NCBI GenBank assembly: GCA_902473545.1
Contig: CABRSG010000030.1
Location: 1 to 13,801, forward strand
Source: an uncultured Lachnospiraceae bacterium
Lineage (GTDB): Bacteria; Bacillota; Clostridia; Lachnospirales; Lachnospiraceae
Reading direction: 5' to 3'
DNA length: 13,801 nt
This document shows, piece after piece, positions 6,957-13,125 of this stretch; the first letter of the stretch is position 1; every line of letters begins with the position of its first letter. Below the pieces are notes generated by a model. The model was not told where the DNA came from. It searched no databases and was given only the letters and a program-made list of their open reading frames with translations. The position numbers and the translations under genes are program-made.

Positions 6957-8210
6957 ATGGATAATAATTATTATGAAAACAGGGAACCGCAGCAGGTTCC
7001 GGAATATGAAGGGGAACCGGTTCAGAAGAAAGGAAGCGGGAAGCATTCGCAAACTGCCGGAGTTTTAGTTGCGGCGGCGTTGATCGCGCTGATGTGCGGC
7101 TATGTGGGAGCATGGGCGGCAGGGCAGACCAATGGAAAGGTGGTCATTCAGAAGGTGACAGGCGGGCAGACGGCGGATGGAAGCACGGACGGGGAAGCAA
7201 TGGCAGCGACGGATGTCGCAGCGGCGATCAGCCCGACGGTTGTTTCCATTACAACCGAGCAGATCCAGTACAATCAGTTCTGGTATGGCGCGCAGGTTTC
7301 CAGCGGCGCGGGGAGCGGCGTGATCATCAGTGAGGACGGCTATATTCTCACCTGCTCACATGTCGTCTCCGACGCGGATTCCGTTATGGTAACGGATTAC
7401 GAGGGCAATGAATATACAGCGCAGCTTGTTGGAAGCTACGAGGCGGGCGATATTGCCGTGATCAAGATCGACGCCGACGGTCTGCAGGCAGCAACCTTAG
7501 GCGACAGCGACGCTGTGAAGCTTGCAGAGACGGTATACGCAGTCGGAAATCCGGGCGGAACACTTGGCGGAAGCATCACGGACGGCATTATCAGCGCGAC
7601 GGAGCGGTCTATCACGGTGTCGCTGGACAGCAGTCAGAGCTATGGGTTTGCTTCCATGAACAATACCATTTCGCTGGACGTCATGCAGACGAGCACAGCG
7701 GTCAGTCCGGGAAATTCGGGCGGCGGTCTGTTTAACAGCCGCGGCGAGCTGATCGGTATTGTCAATGCGAAAAGCTCCGGCGAGAGCCAGGAGGGTATCG
7801 GCTTTGCAATCCCGATCAATACGGCGCAGGAGATTGCGGAATCGCTGATTAACAACGGTTATTATACCGGAGAGTTGAGAACCGAGAGTGAGAACGACGC
7901 CGTGATGAACATCACCGTATCGGAGGTTGGCAGCCAGGTGGCGCAGCTTTCCGGCGTGGAGGCGGGGCTTTATGTCCAGGAGGTGCAGGAGGGCGGCGCG
8001 TCGGACGGTCTGCTGGAAGTAAACGATCGCATCATCAGCGTGGATGAGAAGGTCATCAAGACCACAAAGGAGCTTTCGAATGTGCTGGCAAAATGCGAGC
8101 CGGGAGAGACGGTCAGCGTCTCCGTGGAGCGCAGCGGCAGGATGATCACTGTCGACATCACGCTGGCACAAAATCAGAACCAGTCTTCGGACAGTGGAAA
8201 TGCGGAGTAG
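6957..8210 (+). CDS. htrA: HtrA/DegP-like membrane-anchored serine protease with PDZ domain
   Basis: This 417-residue extracytoplasmic protease probably degrades or refolds damaged envelope proteins. A short cytoplasmic head (1-33) is followed by one membrane anchor (about 34-55). The trypsin-like domain has the full catalytic triad: His135 (LTCSHVV), Asp165 (YEAGDIAVIKID) and Ser254 (SPGNSGGGLF). One C-terminal PDZ domain spans about 325-403 (GLYVQEVQEGG, LLEVNDRIISVDEK), followed by a polar tail. ATG at 6957 is chosen because AAAGGAG lies eight bases upstream and it gives a normal head plus anchor. An in-frame ATG at 6849 would add 36 residues encoded by the hairpin element and is unlikely. 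The gene appears monocistronic, with a hairpin 58 bp after the stop. The gene name reflects family membership only. Confidence 0.94.
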   Translation: MDNNYYENREPQQVPEYEGEPVQKKGSGKHSQTAGVLVAAALIALMCGYVGAWAAGQTNGKVVIQKVTGGQTADGSTDGEAMAATDVAAAISPTVVSITTEQIQYNQFWYGAQVSSGAGSGVIISEDGYILTCSHVVSDADSVMVTDYEGNEYTAQLVGSYEAGDIAVIKIDADGLQAATLGDSDAVKLAETVYAVGNPGGTLGGSITDGIISATERSITVSLDSSQSYGFASMNNTISLDVMQTSTAVSPGNSGGGLFNSRGELIGIVNAKSSGESQEGIGFAIPINTAQEIAESLINNGYYTGELRTESENDAVMNITVSEVGSQVAQLSGVEAGLYVQEVQEGGASDGLLEVNDRIISVDEKVIKTTKELSNVLAKCEPGETVSVSVERSGRMITVDITLAQNQNQSSDSGNAE

Positions 8211-8214
8211 TATC

Positions 8215-8240
8215 GGTACTGTCTACTCTGTTCGCAGTAA
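8215..8240. repeat. Small dispersed palindromic repeat, copy 1
   Basis: GGTACTGTCTACTC followed by TGTTCGCAGTAA resembles, in inverted orientation, the element at 10847-10873, with about 80% identity and a shared core GTTCGCAGTAA. The ends TACTG/CAGTA are inverted. This copy lies just after the protease stop codon. Confidence 0.5.
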
Positions 8241-8267
8241 TATAGTATCATAGCTTTATAAGGAAAA

Positions 8268-8303
8268 AAGGACGGGAGCGGTTGAAAAATCGCTCCCGTC
8301 CTT
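8268..8303. terminator. Strong hairpin, probable transcription terminator
   Basis: A perfect 13-bp stem (8268-8280 with 8291-8303, AAGGACGGGAGCG) encloses a 10-base loop. On the plus strand no U-run follows (CTTGTATG), but on the minus strand the stem is followed by six T. It probably ends the protease transcript and may also block antisense transcription. The remaining bases of the 8211-8387 gap hold a repeat and the next promoter. Confidence 0.65.
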
Positions 8304-8348
8304 GTATGATAATAGAAAGTTATGGTCTTTTTAAATATAAAAATAGTG

Positions 8349-8377
8349 TTGCAAAAACTGTGTTTATGTGATATCAT
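8349..8377 (+). promoter_or_regulatory. Promoter of the PD-(D/E)XK gene
   Basis: A -35 TTGCAA (8349-8354), a 17-base spacer and an extended -10 TGATATCAT (TATCAT at 8372-8377) are present. The predicted transcript start is about 8384, only a few bases before the ATG at 8388. Confidence 0.6.
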
Positions 8378-8387
8378 AAAAGCATAG

Positions 8388-9386
8388 ATGAGGAGGGCGA
8401 TAAATATAGAAACGACAATTGCAAAAAGTCTACGACTCTCAGATGATATGGAAGCTTACGATGCCGCCTGCAAGAAGCTTCTTGCGGAAAAGAGGATACT
8501 TGCATGGATCATGAAGAATTGTATACGGGAATACCAGAAACTGAATATAGAAGATATTGCAGAGAATTATATCGAAGGAAACCCTCAGATCGCAGAGGTT
8601 CCGGTTCTGCCGGATGAAACAAACGCCCCAAGGATTCATGGGATCGGGACGGAGGATACCAGCCTGTACGAGGGAACTGTTACCTATGATGTCCGATTCA
8701 TTGCAATTCTTCCGGGTTCCGGGGAAGGAGTGCATCTGATCTTAAATATCGAAGCGCAGAATGATTTTTATCCGGGATATCCGCTCATCAAACGTGGTAT
8801 CTATTATTGCTGCCGCATGATATCTGCGCAGTATGGGACGGAATTTACCGATTCCCATTATGAAAAGATAAAAAAGGTGTACAGTATCTGGATTTGCGTA
8901 AATCCGCCTCAAAACAGGCAAAACACGATTACGGGCTATTCTATTGCAGAAAAAAATGTGATTGGCGGTGCGCATGAAGAGATGGAGCATTACGATCTGC
9001 TGGCTGCAGTTATGGTATGTCTGGGAAAAACAGATGAACTGCCTCAGAATGGTGTACTAAAGCTGTTGGGGACGCTTTTTTCTTCGAATATGAGTTACAG
9101 ACAGAAGCAGCAGATATTGCAGGAGGATTTTGATATCCAGATGACAGAGAACCTGGAGAGGAAGATGATTTTGGTGTGTAATTTAAGTAAGGGCTTAGTG
9201 GAGAAAGGGATAGAACAGGGCATAGAACAGGGCATAGAACAGGGCATAGAACAGGGCATTACCAGGGGCATTCTTGCATCTTTGAGAAATTTGATGAATA
9301 ACATGGGCTGGACCGCCGAGCAGTCTATGGCAGCTTTGAATGTACCGAAAACAGAGTGGGAAGGATATCTTTCTATGATGGAATAA
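8388..9386 (+). CDS. PD-(D/E)XK nuclease-family transposase-like protein (Rpn/PDDEXK_2 group)
   Basis: This 332-residue protein resembles a family common in multiple copies in Lachnospiraceae, annotated as PD-(D/E)XK nuclease or 'Rpn-like transposase'. The nuclease core is visible as Asp101 in TYDVRF and Glu122-x-Gln124 in LNIEAQNDFYPGYPL, the E-x-Q form of the motif typical of the group. A middle segment (YSIWICVNPP, then an EHYDLL region) is also characteristic. The C-terminus carries four IEQG repeats (about 275-290) followed by a helical end. E. coli Rpn proteins are DNases that raise recombination; the role here is not known. The ATG at 8388 has no good ribosome site upstream, and AGGAGGG lies just inside the frame. 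True initiation may be at a rarer codon near 8400-8418. Base composition is visibly more A+T-rich than in its neighbours, suggesting transfer. Confidence 0.85.
   Translation: MRRAINIETTIAKSLRLSDDMEAYDAACKKLLAEKRILAWIMKNCIREYQKLNIEDIAENYIEGNPQIAEVPVLPDETNAPRIHGIGTEDTSLYEGTVTYDVRFIAILPGSGEGVHLILNIEAQNDFYPGYPLIKRGIYYCCRMISAQYGTEFTDSHYEKIKKVYSIWICVNPPQNRQNTITGYSIAEKNVIGGAHEEMEHYDLLAAVMVCLGKTDELPQNGVLKLLGTLFSSNMSYRQKQQILQEDFDIQMTENLERKMILVCNLSKGLVEKGIEQGIEQGIEQGIEQGITRGILASLRNLMNNMGWTAEQSMAALNVPKTEWEGYLSMME
9210..9257 (+). repeat. Four perfect 12-bp tandem repeats encoding IEQG
   Basis: ATAGAACAGGGC occurs four times without mismatch (9210-9221, 9222-9233, 9234-9245, 9246-9257), and a degenerate copy follows. 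The unit length is in frame, so slippage would change the number of IEQG units without breaking the protein. Confidence 0.95.
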
Positions 9387-9392
9387 AGGCGT

Positions 9393-9418
9393 CCCCGGCA
9401 GTCTGCCGGGGATTTTTT
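9393..9418 (+). terminator. Rho-independent terminator of the PD-(D/E)XK gene
   Basis: CCCCGGCA (9393-9400) pairs with TGCCGGGG (9404-9411) around a 3-base loop, followed by A and six T (9413-9418). It fills the space between this gene's stop and the stop of the convergent MATE gene, touching the latter. Confidence 0.88.
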
Positions 9419-10782
9419 CATAGCCGCTTCTCGATTCTTCTCTGCACATATTGAAAAGCAAAATAAAAGATAATGCCCTTCGCCACGGAGGTGAGCGTCA
9501 GCGCCCACCAGATACCGGAAAGCCCGAGGCTGGTGCGCGAGAGCAGCAGGGCCAGAGGGATGCGCGCGCCGGTGAAAAGGATGCTGATCACACTGCAGAG
9601 CGTGGTTCTGCCAAGCCCGGAGAGCGCGCCGACCGTCATAAGCTCTACGCTCATAAAGACCTCGCTGCATCCGATGATGATCAGATAGTTTGCTGAGATC
9701 TCGACCACCTCCGGCTCGTAAAAGAACAGATGTGAGATGGAGCGCGGCAGCAAAAGGAAGGCTGCAGTGATAAGAAGTCCCCAGACGACGAGTATCCGCA
9801 CAGAGATGCGGTAGCTCTCGCGGATGCGCTGCGTTTTTTTTGCTCCGTAGTTCTGTGCGACAAAGGCGTTCAGTGCGGCGCCGAAGCCGTCCGCCGTGTT
9901 CCAGGAGAGGGATTCAATCTGCCCGCCCACTCGCTGCGTGGCGATCGCACCGGGACCGAAGGCAGATACCATGCGCGTCAGCACCATGGAGATCATACAG
10001 TAAAGTGAGGACTGCAGAGCGGAGGGAATCCCGATCCGGCTAATGCTGCGATAATAATTTCCGGGAACCGGCCGAAACAGGCGCACCGTTTTTAAAAGAT
10101 TATGCTCCGGGGCGGCGCGCAAGATCTCTATTACGAGAACTGCGAGCACGATCACCTGCGCAGCGACGGTGGCGATGGCGGCGCCGCGGATTCCCAGTGC
10201 AGGGAAGCCGAAAAGGCCAAAGACCAAAAGCGGATCGAGAACCATATTTGCGATCAGTCCGATGAGGTTTGCTTTAAAGGGCGTTTTCGAATCGCCCTGC
10301 GCCGTATAAAGTCCGGTGAGCGTCTGCGTTAAGTAGCTGAAAATAATCAGCCCGCAGGTGATCATCATGTAAATTTCTGCGGCGTGATAGGTTTCGCCGT
10401 CGTCCATCTGAAAGAAGGACAGGAGCGGATCAGAAAAGAGCAGGCAGACGCCGCCGAAGAGTATGCCGAAGAGTATCGTAAGCTGCAGAGCGGCAGCCGC
10501 ATAGCTGCGCGCCTCAGAAAACCGCCTGCTTCCGCAGCACTGCGCCATATTGACCTGTCCGCCCATGCGCGGAAAAAGGACGAGCCCCTGGGAGAGCCAG
10601 ACAAACATGCCGCCCACGCCGACGCCGGCAACAGCCTTTGAGCCGAGCATACCGATCCACGCCATATCGGTGATGTTGTAGGCAGTGGCGAGAAACGACG
10701 ATGCCATGATCGGCATAGCAAGGGAAGCGAGTGTCTTAAAAATTGGTCCGGAGGTTAGATCAAGAGATTGCTTCTTATTCAT
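9418..10782 (-). CDS. MATE-family multidrug/toxin exporter
   Basis: This 454-residue inner-membrane protein probably exports drugs or metabolites in exchange for Na+ or H+. About twelve hydrophobic segments are arranged as two related halves. The N-terminal half has LAMPIMASSFLATAYNITD and the pattern GMFVWLSQGLVLFPRMGGQVNMAQ, and the second half has the counterpart ISRIGIPSALQSSLYCM and SWNTADGFGAALNAFVAQNYGA. The length is typical for the family, and the NorM/DinF/MepA subgroup cannot be decided by eye. The ATG at 10782 has GAAAGG six bases upstream. It is a single gene, convergent with the PD-(D/E)XK gene and divergent from the GntR operon. The substrate is unknown. Confidence 0.93.
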   Translation of the reverse strand: MNKKQSLDLTSGPIFKTLASLAMPIMASSFLATAYNITDMAWIGMLGSKAVAGVGVGGMFVWLSQGLVLFPRMGGQVNMAQCCGSRRFSEARSYAAAALQLTILFGILFGGVCLLFSDPLLSFFQMDDGETYHAAEIYMMITCGLIIFSYLTQTLTGLYTAQGDSKTPFKANLIGLIANMVLDPLLVFGLFGFPALGIRGAAIATVAAQVIVLAVLVIEILRAAPEHNLLKTVRLFRPVPGNYYRSISRIGIPSALQSSLYCMISMVLTRMVSAFGPGAIATQRVGGQIESLSWNTADGFGAALNAFVAQNYGAKKTQRIRESYRISVRILVVWGLLITAAFLLLPRSISHLFFYEPEVVEISANYLIIIGCSEVFMSVELMTVGALSGLGRTTLCSVISILFTGARIPLALLLSRTSLGLSGIWWALTLTSVAKGIIFYFAFQYVQRRIEKRL

Positions 10783-10846
10783 AATATACCTTTCTGATTT
10801 ATGTTAAAACATTTTTACGATGCCAGAGCTGATCTGTTCTGTTCAA

Positions 10847-10873
10847 GTTACTGCGAACGGAGTGAACAGTAAC
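10847..10873. repeat. Small dispersed palindromic repeat, copy 2
   Basis: GTTACTG (10847-10853) and CAGTAAC (10867-10873) form a perfect 7-bp inverted repeat. Inside are GAAC and GTGAAC half-sites. Read on the minus strand it closely matches the copy at 8215-8240. It starts at about the predicted transcript start of the MATE gene, so it would be a hairpin at the 5' end of that message. Confidence 0.5.
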
Positions 10874-10880
10874 CTGATCG

Positions 10881-10909
10881 ATTATAACAGATTTCTTAAA
10901 AAATGCATA
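10881..10909 (-). promoter_or_regulatory. Promoter of the MATE gene
   Basis: Read on the minus strand, an extended -10 TGTTATAAT (TATAAT at plus-strand 10881-10886) is preceded, 17 bases upstream, by a weak -35 TATGCA (10904-10909). The predicted leader is about 90 nt and contains the small palindromic repeat. Confidence 0.55.
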
Positions 10910-10926
10910 GAGGTTAAAATTCCTGC

Positions 10927-10954
10927 TTGACAAAGAGTATATACTGTATATAAT
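10927..10954 (+). promoter_or_regulatory. Near-consensus promoter of the GntR-ABC operon
   Basis: Perfect TTGACA (10927-10932) and perfect TATAAT (10949-10954) hexamers are separated by 16 bases. The transcript should start at about 10961. The promoter lies almost wholly inside the large dyad that follows, so it is intrinsically strong and probably held off by a repressor. Confidence 0.85.
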
Positions 10955-10980
10955 GATATATATACAGTATATACTCTTTG
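10931..10980. promoter_or_regulatory. Large dyad operator, probably for the GntR/YtrA-type repressor
   Basis: The arms 10931-10952 and 10959-10980 are perfect 22-bp inverted repeats around six central bases (ATGATA). Each arm also holds the 10-bp palindrome AGTATATACT (10936-10945 and 10966-10975), with centres exactly 30 bp apart, or about three helical turns. One copy covers the -35/-10 spacer and the other the region just past the predicted transcript start. This suits cooperative binding of two repressor dimers. Assignment to the adjacent GntR protein is by position. Confidence 0.75.
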
Positions 10981-11048
10981 TGCTGTATTGATGATATCCG
11001 GGAGGTGCACACCCGGTTGGAGAATACCTTTACAGAGAGGAGGCACAG

Positions 11049-11429
11049 ATGAAAGTAATTCTTTCAAATCAGTCTGAACTTCCGATATATGCGCAGATAC
11101 GGGAGCAGATGAAGGAACAGATTTCAAACGGTCAGATTGCGGAAGGCACCGTGCTCCCGTCGATCCGTCAGCTTGCGAAAGACCTGGGGATCAGCGTGAT
11201 CACCACGACGCGCGCTTATCGGGAGCTGGAGAGCGAGGGTTACATCGCCTCGGTGCAGGGAAAAGGGAGCATTGTCCTTAAGCGCAATAATAAGATTATC
11301 CGCGAGCAGTGCCGCCGCCAGATGGAGGAGCATCTGGAGGCAGCGATCGACGCTTCGCAAAGATTAGATATGACGGATGCGGAGCTTGTGGAGGCGCTTC
11401 AGGTTCTGCAGAGACAGCGCAGGCGCTGA
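11049..11429 (+). CDS. GntR-family transcriptional regulator, YtrA subfamily
   Basis: This 126-residue cytoplasmic repressor has a GntR winged helix-turn-helix (about 10-72: IYAQIREQMKEQI, LPSIRQLAKDLGIS, TTRAYRELESEGYI, VQGKGS). Only a short helical tail (about 80-126) for dimerisation follows. The absence of a large effector domain and the total length are typical of the YtrA subfamily, which controls neighbouring ABC transporter genes. GAGGAGG is placed six bases before the ATG. It is the first gene of an operon with an ABC ATPase and permease, and the dyad at 10931-10980 over its promoter indicates self-repression. In Bacillus subtilis YtrA responds to cell-wall-active antibiotics; the inducer here is unknown. 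Confidence 0.92.
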   Translation: MKVILSNQSELPIYAQIREQMKEQISNGQIAEGTVLPSIRQLAKDLGISVITTTRAYRELESEGYIASVQGKGSIVLKRNNKIIREQCRRQMEEHLEAAIDASQRLDMTDAELVEALQVLQRQRRR

Positions 11430-11508
11430 GCGCGATCTATATAGGAATTACATTTATGCGGGACAATTCAACCGTGCGTCCCGACGAAAAAGAAAGGAAG
11501 ACAGAGCT

Positions 11509-12369
11509 ATGAATGCATTGGAGGTAAAAGGACTTCATAAGGAATATAAGGATTTTACGCTTTCCGATATCAGCTTCACTATCCCGAAGGGCTACATCAT
11601 GGGATACGTCGGTCAGAACGGTTCGGGCAAGACGACCACGCTGAGTCTGATCTCCCATCTCATTAAGGCGGACGGCGGAGAGTGTGTGATTGACGGCCTG
11701 CGCTATGAGGAGCAGCCGGTTGCGTACAAGGAGGCGATCGGTTTTGTGGGGGATACCGACGGGTTTCTGCCGGATTTCACGGTCAAAAACATCCGATCTA
11801 TCTGCCGCGACTTTTATCCGACCTTCCGGGAGCAGGAATTTAACGCTTACATGGAAAAGTGGAAGCTGCCGGAGAAAAAGAAAATCAAGGAATTTTCACG
11901 CGGAATGCGTGTAAAGCTGATGTTTGCCGTCGCTCTTGCGCGTGATACAAGGGTGCTGATCCTCGATGAGGCGACGAACGGGCTTGATCCGGTGGTGCGC
12001 CAGGAGATTCTGGGAATTCTGCAGGAGTATATCAGCGACGGTGAGCACAGCGTGCTGTTTTCCACGCACATTTTAAGCGACCTGGAACAGATCGCGGATT
12101 ATATTTTCTTCATTAACAATGGAAAGAAAATTTTCTGTGAGACGAAGGAGGAGCTGCAGGAGGGCTGGATGCTGGTGAAAGGCGGACTGGACGATCTGGA
12201 TGCGCGCTCGCGCAAATATCTGGTGGGAATTAAGGAAAGCGGCGTGGGTTTTGAGGCGATCGTCCGCAGCGACGACGCGGCGTATCTGCCGCAGGATTGC
12301 CTTCTGGAAAAGCCGCTGATCGATCAGATCGTTGTGCATATGATTCAGAATTTGGAGGGAACATTATGA
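11509..12369 (+). CDS. ABC transporter ATP-binding protein (YtrB-like)
   Basis: This 286-residue ATPase has Walker A GQNGSGKT (35-42), Walker B VLILDEA (149-155) and the H-loop His187 in FSTHILSD. The signature motif is FSRGM (129-133) rather than LSGGQ, a variant seen in this ATPase group. ATG at 11509 gives the natural N-terminus MNALEVKGLHKEY; AAAGGAAG precedes it. The frame extends farther upstream (to 11377) but overlaps the regulator gene and is not used. The gap to the regulator is 79 bp and contains a weak CGGGAC/GTCCCG hairpin. The stop overlaps the permease start by 4 bp. It probably powers the small permease encoded next; the substrate cannot be inferred. Confidence 0.94.
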   Translation: MNALEVKGLHKEYKDFTLSDISFTIPKGYIMGYVGQNGSGKTTTLSLISHLIKADGGECVIDGLRYEEQPVAYKEAIGFVGDTDGFLPDFTVKNIRSICRDFYPTFREQEFNAYMEKWKLPEKKKIKEFSRGMRVKLMFAVALARDTRVLILDEATNGLDPVVRQEILGILQEYISDGEHSVLFSTHILSDLEQIADYIFFINNGKKIFCETKEELQEGWMLVKGGLDDLDARSRKYLVGIKESGVGFEAIVRSDDAAYLPQDCLLEKPLIDQIVVHMIQNLEGTL

Positions 12370-13028
12370 AAACATTCAAGTGCATCAAGCTGGATATGCT
12401 GAAATCAAAGAGTATCTTTAAATTTCTGCCATTTTTTTTGCTGATTTGCCTGGTAACCACACTCGCATCGAATAATGCACCGGCATGCTGGGGAATTCTG
12501 TACCTGGTTTTCGGCGGGTTGATCATTGTGTCTAATCCCTTTTTTGCCATGTCCAATATATCAGAGGTGTTTACCAACATGCTTCCGGCTTCTGTTGCAA
12601 ACCGGGTATTCGGGCGCTATCTGTTTGGTGTGACCGTGATGGTTGTTTCCGCGCTGCTGGGGGTTGCGTCTGAGTTTTTCCGCATGATGGTCAAAGGGGA
12701 GATTTCCATGAAGGGAATCTGGGTTTTTACAGCCGTTTTCCTCGGCGCTGCGCTGATCGTGATGGCGGTGGAATTTCTGGTGCTGTATTTTGTGACGATC
12801 AGGAATGCGCAGATTTTGAGTATTGTGCGCATGGTGCCGGCGTTTGTGCTGTTTTTCGGAGCAAGTGCGCTGATGGATGCAGGTGCTGCGGAGGGCGGTC
12901 CTGGCGGAATGCTTCAGTGGATCACCCGGAATATGACGGTGCTTTCGCTGGGAATCCTCGCGGCGGGCATGCTGTTTACCCTCCTCTGCGCGGTGATTTC
13001 CTGGCTGCATGAAAAATCAAAGTATTAG
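12366..13028 (+). CDS. ABC-2-like transporter permease (ABC2_membrane_5-type)
   Basis: This 220-residue integral membrane protein has about six hydrophobic segments (near 20-34, 42-58, 85-103, 118-138, 146-168 and 190-212). The motif NPFFAMSNISEVF and the pattern LPASVANRVFGRYLFG match the small permeases that accompany YtrA-type regulators. ATG at 12366 overlaps the ATPase stop (ATGA) and has GGAGGGA at a suitable distance, so translation is coupled. No further gene of the operon follows: the next gene has its own promoter 16 bp after this stop, and no clear terminator lies between. It probably works with the ATPase upstream. Family membership is from length, topology and context. Confidence 0.85.
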   Translation: MKTFKCIKLDMLKSKSIFKFLPFFLLICLVTTLASNNAPACWGILYLVFGGLIIVSNPFFAMSNISEVFTNMLPASVANRVFGRYLFGVTVMVVSALLGVASEFFRMMVKGEISMKGIWVFTAVFLGAALIVMAVEFLVLYFVTIRNAQILSIVRMVPAFVLFFGASALMDAGAAEGGPGGMLQWITRNMTVLSLGILAAGMLFTLLCAVISWLHEKSKY

Positions 13029-13043
13029 CTGTAAACAAAAGGA

Positions 13044-13071
13044 TTGACATTTTAGGCATATATCGTAAAAT
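13044..13071 (+). promoter_or_regulatory. Strong promoter of trkA
   Basis: A perfect -35 TTGACA (13044-13049), a 16-base spacer and TAAAAT (13066-13071) are present. The predicted start is near 13078, giving a leader of about 48 nt before the ATG at 13126, with GGAGG shortly before it. Confidence 0.8.
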
Positions 13072-13125
13072 AGGTATGAAAGCAGTTACATTTATGACAT
13101 AAGAAAACATTCATACGGAGGATAT

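Noticed and set aside
9210..9257. CRISPR-like array
   Set aside because: The 12-bp units are directly adjacent without spacers and encode protein repeats.
10998..11016. CCGGG/CCCGG hairpin in the GntR leader as an attenuator or riboswitch
   Set aside because: It is a single 5-bp stem without a U-run or competing structure; too little to support a regulatory RNA.
11430..11508. Terminator or attenuator between the GntR gene and ABC ATPase
   Set aside because: The CGGGAC/GTCCCG stem has a 13-base loop and is followed by A-rich sequence, not a T-run.
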